The notes below the pieces were generated by a model. The model was not told the DNA's origin. It searched no databases and saw only the letters and a program-made list of their open reading frames with translations. Shown piece by piece: positions 36,143-45,848 of a stretch of DNA of 64,000 nucleotides. This DNA comes from Thalassotalea_B piscium_A. Lineage in GTDB: Bacteria > Pseudomonadota > Gammaproteobacteria > Enterobacterales > Alteromonadaceae. Numbering within the stretch: the first letter of the stretch is position 1; the number at the start of each line of letters is the position of its first letter. The translations under genes were made by a program, and so were the position numbers. The DNA lies in NCBI GenBank assembly GCA_049347715.1, contig CP186339.1, forward strand, positions 496,001 to 560,000, read 5' to 3'.

Positions 36143-36982
36143 CTATTTTACGCCTAGCTCTTTCAGTCGTTCTAATAAGTAGCTTGCTTGAGTATGCTTA
36201 TCAGATAAAACCACGTCACTTCGTGGATGTAAAAACAAAGGTAATGAGATACGTGATTTTTTAGCATTCTCCCCCGTAGGATTAACCACTCTATGGCTTG
36301 TTGATGGAAAATATCCACCAGAAGCTTCTTGAAGCATATCGCCAATATTAATGATAAGGTGCCCGAAATCTGCTGGGATGTCTAACCATTCGCCATTTTG
36401 AGATTTAACTTGTAACCCAGGTTCATTAGCTGCAGGTAAGATAGTAATTAAGTTAATATCTTCATGGGCAGCAGCACGTAATGCACCAGGTTCTTCAGTG
36501 CCAGTTAAAGGAGGATAATGAAGTATTCTTAATAAAGTGTTTGGGGTATCTTTAATCATATTCGATAAGGGTTCAGAATAGTGTTTTGACACCTCTGTTG
36601 GACTGTTTTTTTCAATCCAATCAAGCAATTGTGCGGCAAGTGATGAAGCACTATCATAATATTCAAGTATTTCATCTTTAAGGTGCGCAGGAATTCTTCC
36701 CCAAGGATAGACATGGAAGTATTCTTTTATATCTTTTTGATTATGTCCTTTGGCTTTCTCTGATATTTCTGGGGCGAAATATCCGTCTTGTTTTTCTGGA
36801 TCAAAGGCATAATCTTCTGGATTGCCATTAGTAAAAAAATCATACCAATGTTGATAAATAGCATCGACTAATGATTGTTTGATGGGATGATTTTTTAACA
36901 CACCAAAACCTGTAGTTTTTAAGCTTTCAACAAACAGAGCAGCTGCATTATCAGCTTGGTAATCGACAACTTGGACTTTCAT
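36143..36982 (-). CDS. Isopenicillin-N-synthase-like 2-oxoglutarate/Fe(II) oxygenase
   Basis: A 279-residue member of the isopenicillin N synthase/plant dioxygenase family. The start at 36982 (MKVQVVDYQADN) has GGAG upstream; the longer frame to 37030 adds 16 residues without support. The N-terminal DIOX-type region (TTGFGVLKNHP) and the iron triad are visible: His and Asp in AAHEDINLITIL, and the later His in TSHRVVNP, with the 2-oxoglutarate-type Arg-x-Ser in KKSRISLPLF. The substrate is unknown; proteins of this type in gammaproteobacteria are mostly uncharacterised. It stands alone, facing the RND operon. Confidence 0.85.
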   Translation of the reverse strand: MKVQVVDYQADNAAALFVESLKTTGFGVLKNHPIKQSLVDAIYQHWYDFFTNGNPEDYAFDPEKQDGYFAPEISEKAKGHNQKDIKEYFHVYPWGRIPAHLKDEILEYYDSASSLAAQLLDWIEKNSPTEVSKHYSEPLSNMIKDTPNTLLRILHYPPLTGTEEPGALRAAAHEDINLITILPAANEPGLQVKSQNGEWLDIPADFGHLIINIGDMLQEASGGYFPSTSHRVVNPTGENAKKSRISLPLFLHPRSDVVLSDKHTQASYLLERLKELGVK

Positions 36983-37188
36983 ATTTTTCTCCACATATTC
37001 AGTGCATGCGCTTATTTTAATTTCTATCAATAACAGGTATATTTTAACGTAAAGTGATTTGCATGCGGTAGGCAGAGTATATATAAGTTAATTAAATTTG
37101 CAGGTCTTTTTGCTTTTGCCTTGTCGAAGTGCTTATACTGGAATGATTAAGTAACTTTCGTTATTTATAATATTAAAGAGAAAGTAGT

Positions 37189-37485
37189 ATGAATTATAAA
37201 TTGATCTGTAGTTTCGTTGTTCCAATGGTTATTTCAAGTTGCGCGAGTCAACAAGACCCTTGTGAAAATATCCGTCTAGCGAATGAGCAAATTAAGCAAT
37301 GTGAAATTTTACAAAAAAAAATAGCACAGGCAAAAGGAAAGCCAATATTGAGAACCGAATTAGAGCGCCGTTACCAAGAGTCATGTATCGATATTCGTTA
37401 TTATCGTGATGATCATCAAAATGCGATTTGTGGTAATAAAGACAAAATGAAAGAGATAGAAAAAACGATAAACAATAATAATTAA
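37189..37485 (+). CDS. Small Cys-rich lipoprotein of unknown function
   Basis: A 98-residue predicted lipoprotein: signal peptide with lipobox-like VISSC at residue 18. The mature part has four further cysteines (25, 38, 66, 81), enough for two disulfides, in a mostly helical, charged sequence. AAAGAGAAAG precedes the ATG. I do not recognise the family. It lies between an oxygenase gene on the other strand and the GGDEF/EAL gene on the same strand. Confidence 0.65.
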   Translation: MNYKLICSFVVPMVISSCASQQDPCENIRLANEQIKQCEILQKKIAQAKGKPILRTELERRYQESCIDIRYYRDDHQNAICGNKDKMKEIEKTINNNN

Positions 37486-37592
37486 TGACTTTAAACTTTA
37501 TAAGTTATTGATGTAGAATGTTTTAGTGGAATTTTACTTTAATTAGGTTCATTATACTTAACCAATATTGGATAAGTTACAATAGTTGTACT

Positions 37593-40142
37593 ATGGGATT
37601 TGCAGGTAATCAATTGAATAAAAAAGACAATGCGCTCGCAAAAGAAAGTCTGATTTTATTAGATAAGTATCGTAAGTTAGAAGCTCGATATACAGCGTTG
37701 TTTACTTTAAATCAGTTAGCAACGGATTGTGCAGATCTCAACACCTTTTTTACGCAAGTTCATCATGCTATTTCTGCCATTATGCCGGCAAATAATTTCT
37801 ATATTGCAATGTATGATCAGCTAGCCTCTACCTTAGATTTTGTTTACAGTGTTGATGAACAAGATTCTTGGCCTCCTGGGCCGCTACCTTATGATGATTT
37901 TTTAGGTTCAATGACATGTTATGTAATTGAATCTGCTACCCCTTTGCTGGCAACCCCAGAACGCATTGATGAATTGACCAAACAAAAAAAGATTAAACAA
38001 ATTGGTGCTCAAGGTACTGATTGGTTAGGTATACCATTAATGAGTGATGGCTTTGTTATTGGCGTAATGGCGGTGCAAAGTTATAACGAAACTATTCGAT
38101 ACCAAGAGCATGACTTAGAAATGCTCACTTTCACTGCCCAACATGTAGTAAGTGCGATGATGCGCCTACAAGACCGCGAGCGATTACAAAAAGCTGTAGA
38201 AGCTAGAACGCGTGAATTAATGGGGCAAATAAGAGAGCGAGAAAAGTCAGAGTTATTACAAGAGTCGCTTTATCGTATTTCTGAATTAACGAATGATACT
38301 TCGCTAGACATCGATAAATTTTATAGCATGGTTCATAACATTATTGGCCAATTGATCAATGCAAAAAACTTTTTTATTGCGAAGTATGAACAAGACAAAG
38401 AATTATTATCTTTTGTTTATCATTCCGATCAACGTAGTGAAGATCTCTCTACAGACTTCGCGCCGAGGAAGCTAAGTAATCGTTATACTGAACTGGTCAT
38501 TAAAAAAGGGCGAACATTTTTATTAACTTACGATGATATGGTAGCCCTTTACGAAGCGGGTGAGACCATTTCTCCACCTAAAGATACTAAGTCATGGCTT
38601 GGTGTACCTTTGATTCAATCTGGTGTGGTCATAGGGGCTATGGTTATTCAAAGTTATCAACGTAATGTTATTTTTAGTGAGCAAGATGCCGAGTTATTAA
38701 AGTTTGTTTCTCAGCATGTTTCAACGGCTATCAAGCGAAGAGAAATTGCTGACATTGAACGAGAATCACATGAGTTACTTGAACATCAAGTAAAATTAAG
38801 GACAGTTGCATTAGAAGAAGAGATCAAACAGCGTAAAGACGCTGAAGCTAAATTAAAATATGCCGCTACCCATGATAGCTTAACAGGGTTACCCAATAGA
38901 GCGATTTTTGTTGATTTACTCAATCATGCTATAGCTTGTAATGTTCGCCGCCCAGAACTCAAATTCGCAGTACTTTTCTTAGATTTAGATCGCTTTAAAG
39001 TGGTTAATGATAGCCTAGGGCATCATGCGGGTGATCAACTCTTAAAAGAAGTTGCTCTGGAATTAATTAAAATTGTAAGAACCAAAGATGTAGTTGCTCG
39101 TTTAGGGGGAGATGAGTTTGTTATTTTGATTGAAGATTTAGATGATAATCAAGAAGCATTCATTATTGCTCAACGTATCACTGAATATCTAGCAACCCCC
39201 TTTCATATTTCTAATCAAGCTGTCTTCATTGGTACTAGTATTGGTATTCTCTTTAATGATCTTCGTTACACAAGTGCTGATTTAATGCTTCGAGATGCAG
39301 ATACCGCTATGTATCATGCAAAAGACAAAGGGAAGGGGCGTTATGAGGTTTTTGATGCGAGTATGCATAAGAAAGTACAAAATGCCCTACGCTTAGAAAC
39401 AGATATTCGAGAAGGGATAATTAAAGAAGAATTTATTCCTCATTTTCAGCCGATTGTTTCACTCCGTGATGAGAAAATTGTTGGATTTGAAGCGTTGGCT
39501 CGCTGGCAAAGTGAGCAACGTGGTTTTGTTTACCCATCTGAATTTATTTCGTTATCTGAAGAAACGAATTTGATTATGTCAATTGACTTTCAAATTTTAG
39601 AGAAATCCTGTCAGCAGTTAAAACAATGGCAAGAGCAATATAAACGCTACGATTTGTATGTAAGTTGTAACTTATTTTCCAACCACTTTTTTAGCCGAAC
39701 TTTACCCGCTGATATTGAAAAGATTTTAGCTAAAATAGGATTGCATCCTAGCCATCTACGTATTGAATTAACTGAACGCGCATTACTTGAAAATACCGAT
39801 ATTGTGCTAGAGAATATGATGGAGCTTAGAGCGTTAGGTATTAAAATATTACTTGATGACTTTGGTACAGGTTATTCAAGCTTAAGTTATTTACATAGAT
39901 TTCCAATTGATGTGCTAAAAATAGACCGTTCATTTATTAGTAATATTCATGAGCAGGGAAATCATCGAGCAATTATCAAAACGATTATTGATTTAGCAGC
40001 TAACCTACAAATGACCACTGTCGGTGAAGGCATTGAAAATTTAGCCGATGCAAAATTATTGCAAGAAATGGATTGTGTTTATGGGCAGGGATTTTATTTC
40101 TATAAACCTATGCCGGCTAATGAATTAGCTAAGCATTTATAA
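37593..40142 (+). CDS. GAF-GAF-GGDEF-EAL cyclic di-GMP protein
   Basis: An 849-residue protein with two GAF domains (about residues 45-205 and 235-380), a coiled linker, a GGDEF domain (about 425-585) and an EAL domain (about 600-845). GGDEF is intact (RLGGDEFV) with an RxxD inhibitory site (RTKD) five residues upstream. The EAL domain keeps EALARW, LTERALLEN, DDFGTGYSS, KIDRSF and GEGIEN, so both synthase and phosphodiesterase activity are possible. There is no membrane segment, so sensing is probably cytoplasmic. ATG 37593 lacks a clear ribosome site; a TTG at 37614 with AGGTAA upstream is an alternative. Confidence 0.93.
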   Translation: MGFAGNQLNKKDNALAKESLILLDKYRKLEARYTALFTLNQLATDCADLNTFFTQVHHAISAIMPANNFYIAMYDQLASTLDFVYSVDEQDSWPPGPLPYDDFLGSMTCYVIESATPLLATPERIDELTKQKKIKQIGAQGTDWLGIPLMSDGFVIGVMAVQSYNETIRYQEHDLEMLTFTAQHVVSAMMRLQDRERLQKAVEARTRELMGQIREREKSELLQESLYRISELTNDTSLDIDKFYSMVHNIIGQLINAKNFFIAKYEQDKELLSFVYHSDQRSEDLSTDFAPRKLSNRYTELVIKKGRTFLLTYDDMVALYEAGETISPPKDTKSWLGVPLIQSGVVIGAMVIQSYQRNVIFSEQDAELLKFVSQHVSTAIKRREIADIERESHELLEHQVKLRTVALEEEIKQRKDAEAKLKYAATHDSLTGLPNRAIFVDLLNHAIACNVRRPELKFAVLFLDLDRFKVVNDSLGHHAGDQLLKEVALELIKIVRTKDVVARLGGDEFVILIEDLDDNQEAFIIAQRITEYLATPFHISNQAVFIGTSIGILFNDLRYTSADLMLRDADTAMYHAKDKGKGRYEVFDASMHKKVQNALRLETDIREGIIKEEFIPHFQPIVSLRDEKIVGFEALARWQSEQRGFVYPSEFISLSEETNLIMSIDFQILEKSCQQLKQWQEQYKRYDLYVSCNLFSNHFFSRTLPADIEKILAKIGLHPSHLRIELTERALLENTDIVLENMMELRALGIKILLDDFGTGYSSLSYLHRFPIDVLKIDRSFISNIHEQGNHRAIIKTIIDLAANLQMTTVGEGIENLADAKLLQEMDCVYGQGFYFYKPMPANELAKHL

Positions 40143-40145
40143 GCA

Positions 40146-40175
40146 AAAAAAAGAGCCTGTAGCGGCTCTTTCTCG
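40146..40175. terminator. Bidirectional terminator between GGDEF/EAL gene and putA
   Basis: AAAGAGCC (40150-40157) pairs with GGCTCTTT (40164-40171) with a six-base loop. An A run precedes and a T run follows the stem, so it can stop transcription from both convergent genes. Confidence 0.8.
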
Positions 40176-40195
40176 TCATCTATAGGATCGAAGAG

Positions 40196-43100
40196 TTAAG
40201 CGATATTCGATTCCATCGTCATCAATGATGCATTACCACCTGCAGCCGTAGTATCAATGGTCACCGTTTTCTCAGTTACCATACGGTAAAATAAATCCTT
40301 ATTCGTATAAGCGGTAATTAAAGGTAAAATGGCGCCTTTACGGGCAGCGATAGTCTCACCAATAAGTTTCTTATATGGACTTTCATTGGCAACTACGGCA
40401 CCAGCAAGAGCAGGGTGAACAAGAATACTTGGCAAATACCCAAGCTCGACAACCTGAAACACTCCCTTAGGTAATCCGGCTTGCACTAAAAGTTGTTCAA
40501 TCATTCTTGCTTCAGCGATAAAATCTTGATCAACAGTTGCGACGACACAGTTACCAGCGGCTAACGCTGAAATGAGTGACATTATCCAAAAGTTAAACGG
40601 AGTATCTGCACAGTGCAGACTTGCTATCGTGCCACGAGACTCTAAAAATAAGGTATTAGATTCACCTGTTGGGCCTGGTAGATATAAAGGCTGGGTTAAT
40701 TGTTTTTCAATAAATAATAATTGTGCTCTAGCATCTGTTAACGTCTGTGCTAAATGCTGCTCTTGCGTTTGCATCACTTTCTTTGCTGAAAGATTAGCAA
40801 GCAATTGTCGCAAAATTGAGATTTTATTATTGATTGGCGTGAATCCCCATTGCACTTCAGTTAACTTAGCTTGGTTGATTTGTTCCGCTACGTTAGCTAC
40901 GCCTGGTTGGCAATGTTTGACTGCGTCTTCTAGGGTTTTGAGTTGTTGCTCGTTAGGAATAATATCATTACTGATATTTTTATCTTTGACTAATCGAGTT
41001 AAATACAAAGGACCACCTGCTTTAGGACCAGTACCTGATAAGCCTCTACCACCAAAAGGTTGCACACCTACAACAGCGCCAATCATGTTTCGATTGATAT
41101 AAATATTACCGGCTCTCGAACGTGCTGCAAGGTACTGACTTTTTTCTTCAATACGGGTATGAATACCCATAGTTAAGCCAAAACCAGAGCCATTTATTTG
41201 ATCAATTACATTTTCTATTTGCTCCGCTTTAAAGCGAATAATATGGACTATTGGACCAAACACTTCTTTGTGGAGCACAGAAAGATTTTCAATCTCATAT
41301 AAGCGGGGTAAAAAGAAATGATGCTGCGATTCATCGATATCTTTCGCAAGTGTTGGAGGAGTACAAGTAAAATGCAATGTACCTCGAGTGCTTAAATAAT
41401 CGACGTGCTCGTTAAGAGCTGTTAGCGCTTTATTGTCAATTACAGGGCCAACATCGGTTGTAATAAAAGCAGGATCACCAATATGTAACTCTTGCATCGC
41501 GCCTTTGATCATAGTGATAATTTTATCAGCAACATCTTCTTGTAAAAACAATACTCTTAATGCCGAACAGCGTTGGCCAGCACTTTGAAAACCAGAGGCA
41601 ATAACATCATCAACCACCTGTTCAGGTAAAGCGGTTGAGTCAACAATCATACAGTTTTGACCACCGGTTTCAGCGATAAGTGGCACAGGGTCACCGTGGC
41701 GTTCCGCTAATTTCTGTGAAATCCAACTGCCAGTTTCAGTGGAACCAGTAAACATTATCGCTTGAATGCGTTCGTCGGATACTATGTGCTGACCCACTTT
41801 GCTACCACGAGCGATAACGGGCTCTACTACATGATCCGGTAATCCAACTTCGCGCATTAATTCTAGTGTTCTTAATGCCACTAAACTGGTTTGTTCGGCT
41901 GGTTTAGCAACAACGGTATTACCTGCCACTATTGCCGCAGACACTTGGCCAAGGAAAATAGCGAGTGGAAAGTTCCATGGGCTAATACAAAGTACGACTC
42001 CGCGGGAAATGAGTTGACCATCAGCCATTAAGTCTTGTGCTTTATTCGCATAGTAACGACAAAAATCTACGGCTTCGCGAACTTCAGCAACACCATCGGG
42101 AATGGTTTTACCGGCTTCTTTAATACATAAAGCAATCAATTCGTCTCTATGTTGTTCTAAAATATCCGCAGTTTTTAATAATAGATTCGCTCTGTCTTGT
42201 ACTGGTGTCGTTGACCAAGTGGTAAATGCTTGATTGGCTCTATCGACGATTGCTTTCATTTCAGCTTCGTCAGCGTGTTTAATATAACCGATAACCTCGT
42301 TATGGTTAGCGGGATTAATGACAGGCTCAGCATCCTTAACGGGCTGACAAGAGCGAGCTTGTTCAAACCAAGTGTCAAGGTTATCACGCATCTCAGTAAT
42401 TTGATCTACATCCGTTAAATCAATCCCTTTAGAATTTAGGCGACCTTGGCTACCTTCATTTTGATAAAGATTAATAGATTGTGGAATTTGAGGGTTATAT
42501 TTATCCGCCCAAGCTTGTACCGTTTCAACGGGATCGGTTAACAAAGATTCAACGGGAATTTTTTCATCGACAATATTATTAACAAATGAGCTATTGGCGC
42601 CATTTTCTAATAAACGACGTACCAAATAGGCTAATAAATCTGAATGTTTACCTACAGGAGCATAAACACGACAAGGTATATGTTTTTGAGTGACCACTTG
42701 GTCATATAAAGATTCACCCATGCCATGTAAGCGTTGAAATTCAAACCCTTGTAAGGTATCTGCCATTTCGATAATTGTTGCGACAGTATAGGCGTTGTGA
42801 GTAGCAAATTGTGGATAAATAGTATCACGATATTCAAGTAGTTTTTTCGCACATGCTTGATAAGACACATCAGTTGATGGTTTGCGAGAAAATACAGGAA
42901 AGTCTTGATAGCCTTCTACTTGGGTGTCTTTTACTTCACTATCCCAATAGGCGCCTTTAACTAAGCGAACCATCATTTGACGACCCGACTTTTGAGTAAT
43001 TTCACGTATCCATTCAATCACGTGAAGTGCTCTTTTTTGATAAGCTTGTACTGCGATACCAAAACCATGCCAACCGTCTAAATCTTTATCTAGGAAGACG

Positions 43101-44020
43101 GCTTCTATAATGTCTAATGAAATATCTAATCGATTGGCTTCTTCAGCATCAACAGTAAAGCCAATATCATATGCTTTTGCCGCGAGCGCGAGTTTTTTCA
43201 GACGAGGGATTAATTCGTTCATGACCCGTTCGCGGTGTGAAAATTCATAGCGAGGATGTATTGCCGATAACTTAATAGAGATGCCTGGGCTTTTTTGAGG
43301 ACCTTTGCCCTTAGCTGCAATGCCGATTGCTTCTATCGCTGTCATATAACTGTCGAAATAACGGTTGGCATCTACCATAGTGCGAGCACCTTCACCCAGC
43401 ATATCGTAAGAGTAAGTATAACCTTTCGTTTCAGCATCTATAGCACGTTCTATCGCGCTTTCGATTTTATGTCCCATGACAAACTGGGTACCCATTATTT
43501 TCATCGCATAGCGAACTGCTTTACGAATAACGGGCTCTCCTAATCGACCTAATGTTTTCTTTAGTAAGTTAAATTGATGCTCTTTTTTCTCATCAGAATA
43601 GTTAACTAACTTACCGGTAAGCAATAACCCCCACGAAGAAGCATTAACAAAAATAGAGTCACTATTACCGATGTGAGAACTCCAGTCACCATTAGCTAAT
43701 TTATCACGAATTAAACGATCCGCGGTGTGCTTATCTGGTACACGTAGAAGTGCTTCGGCTAAGCACATTAACACGACACCTTCATCGGTTGATAATGAGA
43801 ATTCATTTAATAAGGCGTCAACTCCACCTTTACCTATTTGATCTTTACGAATATTGACTACAAGTTGTCTTGCATATTCCCAAGCGCGAGATTTAGCATC
43901 GACACTAATCTCAGCTATCGGTAATAATGCGGCTAATATTTCATTTTCATCAGCACGATAAGTATTACGGATAGTTTGTCTAATGCTATTTGTTGTGGTT
44001 AGAGAGCCAGAAAAAAGCAT
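40196..44020 (-). CDS. putA: Bifunctional proline dehydrogenase / glutamate-semialdehyde dehydrogenase PutA
   Basis: A 1274-residue PutA that oxidises proline to glutamate. It contains a proline dehydrogenase barrel (about residues 200-480; RLVKGAYWDSEVK) and an aldehyde dehydrogenase domain (about 575-1020; glutamate in ETGGQNCMIVD, nucleophile Cys in SAGQRCSALR), followed by a C-terminal dehydrogenase-fold-like domain. The N terminus begins directly with the helical arm and lacks a ribbon-helix-helix DNA-binding domain, so it should be a bifunctional, non-autoregulating PutA. The Lrp-type gene divergent to it is the probable regulator. Confidence 0.95.
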   Translation of the reverse strand: MLFSGSLTTTNSIRQTIRNTYRADENEILAALLPIAEISVDAKSRAWEYARQLVVNIRKDQIGKGGVDALLNEFSLSTDEGVVLMCLAEALLRVPDKHTADRLIRDKLANGDWSSHIGNSDSIFVNASSWGLLLTGKLVNYSDEKKEHQFNLLKKTLGRLGEPVIRKAVRYAMKIMGTQFVMGHKIESAIERAIDAETKGYTYSYDMLGEGARTMVDANRYFDSYMTAIEAIGIAAKGKGPQKSPGISIKLSAIHPRYEFSHRERVMNELIPRLKKLALAAKAYDIGFTVDAEEANRLDISLDIIEAVFLDKDLDGWHGFGIAVQAYQKRALHVIEWIREITQKSGRQMMVRLVKGAYWDSEVKDTQVEGYQDFPVFSRKPSTDVSYQACAKKLLEYRDTIYPQFATHNAYTVATIIEMADTLQGFEFQRLHGMGESLYDQVVTQKHIPCRVYAPVGKHSDLLAYLVRRLLENGANSSFVNNIVDEKIPVESLLTDPVETVQAWADKYNPQIPQSINLYQNEGSQGRLNSKGIDLTDVDQITEMRDNLDTWFEQARSCQPVKDAEPVINPANHNEVIGYIKHADEAEMKAIVDRANQAFTTWSTTPVQDRANLLLKTADILEQHRDELIALCIKEAGKTIPDGVAEVREAVDFCRYYANKAQDLMADGQLISRGVVLCISPWNFPLAIFLGQVSAAIVAGNTVVAKPAEQTSLVALRTLELMREVGLPDHVVEPVIARGSKVGQHIVSDERIQAIMFTGSTETGSWISQKLAERHGDPVPLIAETGGQNCMIVDSTALPEQVVDDVIASGFQSAGQRCSALRVLFLQEDVADKIITMIKGAMQELHIGDPAFITTDVGPVIDNKALTALNEHVDYLSTRGTLHFTCTPPTLAKDIDESQHHFFLPRLYEIENLSVLHKEVFGPIVHIIRFKAEQIENVIDQINGSGFGLTMGIHTRIEEKSQYLAARSRAGNIYINRNMIGAVVGVQPFGGRGLSGTGPKAGGPLYLTRLVKDKNISNDIIPNEQQLKTLEDAVKHCQPGVANVAEQINQAKLTEVQWGFTPINNKISILRQLLANLSAKKVMQTQEQHLAQTLTDARAQLLFIEKQLTQPLYLPGPTGESNTLFLESRGTIASLHCADTPFNFWIMSLISALAAGNCVVATVDQDFIAEARMIEQLLVQAGLPKGVFQVVELGYLPSILVHPALAGAVVANESPYKKLIGETIAARKGAILPLITAYTNKDLFYRMVTEKTVTIDTTAAGGNASLMTMESNIA

Positions 44021-44118
44021 AATGCACCTATAGTTAATGGTTAGTTGAGAATAATTTGAGGCGAATTCTATACAAAAGATAACAGAATGTGTTTGCGTAA
44101 ATTTGCTAAATACAGAAT

Positions 44119-44152
44119 AATCTGTGGTATATTTTATTATAACCCATAGATT
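44119..44152. promoter_or_regulatory. Dyad in the putA-lrp divergent region, candidate Lrp/PutR operator
   Basis: AATCTGTGG (44119-44127) and CCATAGATT (44144-44152) form an inverted repeat with one mismatch across 16 bases, within the 142-base region between the divergent genes. Lrp-type PutR proteins regulate putA from such sites; assignment is by position. Confidence 0.45.
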
Positions 44153-44162
44153 ATATTGACTG

Positions 44163-44648
44163 ATGAATAATAATACTACTAGAGCTTTAGATAGAATCGA
44201 CTTATCTATATTAGATGTATTACAGAAAAATGGGAGAATTTCTAACGCACATCTTGCCGAAAAGGTAAATTTAAGTGCAAGCCCCTGTTTGGAGCGAGTG
44301 CGACGATTAGAAAAGGAAGGCTTTATTGAAAGTTATGGCGCATTACTTAATGCGACTAAACTTAAATTCGGTATGTCGGCATTTATTCAGGTGACGTTAG
44401 ATAGAAACAATGGCGGCATGTTTAACGAGTTTCGTGAGCAAGTTGTTAAGATTAAAGAAGTTGCTGAATGTCATATGGTGGCAGGGGGCTTTGATTACTT
44501 GCTGCAACTGCGTTTTGAAAATATTGATGCGTACCGAGTGTTATTAGGAGAGATAGTTGAACTGCCAGGCGTGTCGCAAACACATAGTTATATTGTTTTA
44601 GAACATGTTAAACGTGATTCAGGTGTGCCGATTCTTATTAATAAGTAA
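44163..44648 (+). CDS. Lrp/AsnC-family regulator, probable PutR
   Basis: A 161-residue Lrp/AsnC protein: N-terminal helix-turn-helix (SNAHLAEKVNLSASPCLERVRRLEKEG) and C-terminal RAM domain (ECHMVAGGFDYLLQLR). It is divergent from putA with 142 bases between them, the arrangement of putR, which activates proline catabolism in marine and other proteobacteria. A clear Shine-Dalgarno is not visible before the ATG. Confidence 0.85.
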   Translation: MNNNTTRALDRIDLSILDVLQKNGRISNAHLAEKVNLSASPCLERVRRLEKEGFIESYGALLNATKLKFGMSAFIQVTLDRNNGGMFNEFREQVVKIKEVAECHMVAGGFDYLLQLRFENIDAYRVLLGEIVELPGVSQTHSYIVLEHVKRDSGVPILINK

Positions 44649-44668
44649 GCTAATGTTTTTTAACTGAC

Positions 44669-44696
44669 AAGCGATTGTTCGATTATTGCTTTTTTT
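44669..44696 (+). terminator. Terminator after the Lrp-type gene
   Basis: AAGCGAT (44669-44675) pairs with ATTGCTT (44685-44691), seven pairs with one G-U, followed by a T run to 44696. Confidence 0.6.
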
Positions 44697-44754
44697 ATTT
44701 GATCACCTTTGACGACAGGTTACACTGAAGCATATTTATTAGCGGAGTTTTTAT

Positions 44755-45600
44755 ATGAATGCACATGATTATGCCATGAGTGCGAATGGGTCTTTTGCGT
44801 TGCCAGACGCGTGTTTTAAAATCAAATCACTTATGGAACAAGAAGACTCAACCATTGAAGACTTTGCGAATGTAATTAGTATTGACCCGTCAATGACCTC
44901 CCGGCTCTTACAAATAGCTAATAGTGCTGTATATAGCTTTCCTGGGGAAATTAGTACCATTTCACGCGCCATTACTATTATAGGTACTCAAGCTATTTAT
45001 AATATGATGCTAGTGGATGTTGCTGCTACGGCTTTTAAACACTTTTCCAACCAAGCTATTGATCTTAAGAGGTTTTGGCGGATGAGTGTGTTTTGTGGTT
45101 TAGCGACTAAAAATTTGGCCATTAAAGCAGGCATACGTGATATCGAACGTTTATTTGTTGCTGGTTTATTACAAAACTTTGGCGAGTTAATTGTTGCCAA
45201 AGTCAGTCCTGAATTAGCTCAAAAATGTGAAAAATATAACAGTCAGGTGTTACCGTGGGCGTTGCAACAACAAGTATTAAATTTCACCTATACAGATATT
45301 TCAGCCGAATTATTAAAAATTTGGCAAATTCCTGAAAAAATCATTCTCCCGATTAAGCATTTCAATCAAGCTCACAGCATTCAAATCAACAAAGACGTGA
45401 AGGTGTTATATCTAGCCTCTCGGCTTGCATTGGTTGATAGTGATCCTGAGATGTTTAGCTATGATGAAAATGTTGATCAGTCATTATGCGTTAGTTTGTC
45501 AATTACTGAGGATGATCTTAAATCGGCAGCAGAGTTTGCCGGTAAAGAAGCGGAAAGTATTTTAACCATTATGGATGCCCAATTCTTTAGCCCAAAATAA
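44755..45600 (+). CDS. HDOD-domain protein (paralogue 1)
   Basis: A 281-residue HDOD protein. Family hallmarks include IDPSMTSRLLQIANSAVYSFPG near residue 42 and LLQNFGELIVAKVSPE near residue 138. HDOD domains usually lack the HD phosphohydrolase metal ligands and act in signalling, often with c-di-GMP or chemotaxis-like pathways. It closely resembles the protein at 52483-53328 over its whole length, so the two are paralogues. There is no other fused domain. It stands between putR-like and the NSS transporter. Confidence 0.88.
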   Translation: MNAHDYAMSANGSFALPDACFKIKSLMEQEDSTIEDFANVISIDPSMTSRLLQIANSAVYSFPGEISTISRAITIIGTQAIYNMMLVDVAATAFKHFSNQAIDLKRFWRMSVFCGLATKNLAIKAGIRDIERLFVAGLLQNFGELIVAKVSPELAQKCEKYNSQVLPWALQQQVLNFTYTDISAELLKIWQIPEKIILPIKHFNQAHSIQINKDVKVLYLASRLALVDSDPEMFSYDENVDQSLCVSLSITEDDLKSAAEFAGKEAESILTIMDAQFFSPK

Positions 45601-45848
45601 ATAGCCTTGAGCTAAACTCTCCTTGTGTTTCTATTTTGTACAGTTATTTTGGGATGCAAAAATTTGTATACAGATTAACTCGCTTAACCTAGTGGTAAAG
45701 CAAGACATTTTCACTAATCCTTGATAGCATCGAGCAACAATAAAAATATGAGATCATGACATTGATTAAACCAGTATGGTTTTTAGTCAATTAATGATTT
45801 CAACATAATAACTATTTGCCCTATAAATTATTATAACCAAGGACATTT

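Noticed and set aside
40572..41102. A 176-codon open frame on the + strand inside putA
   Set aside because: It lies entirely antisense to a well-supported PutA and shows no motif or ribosome site of its own.
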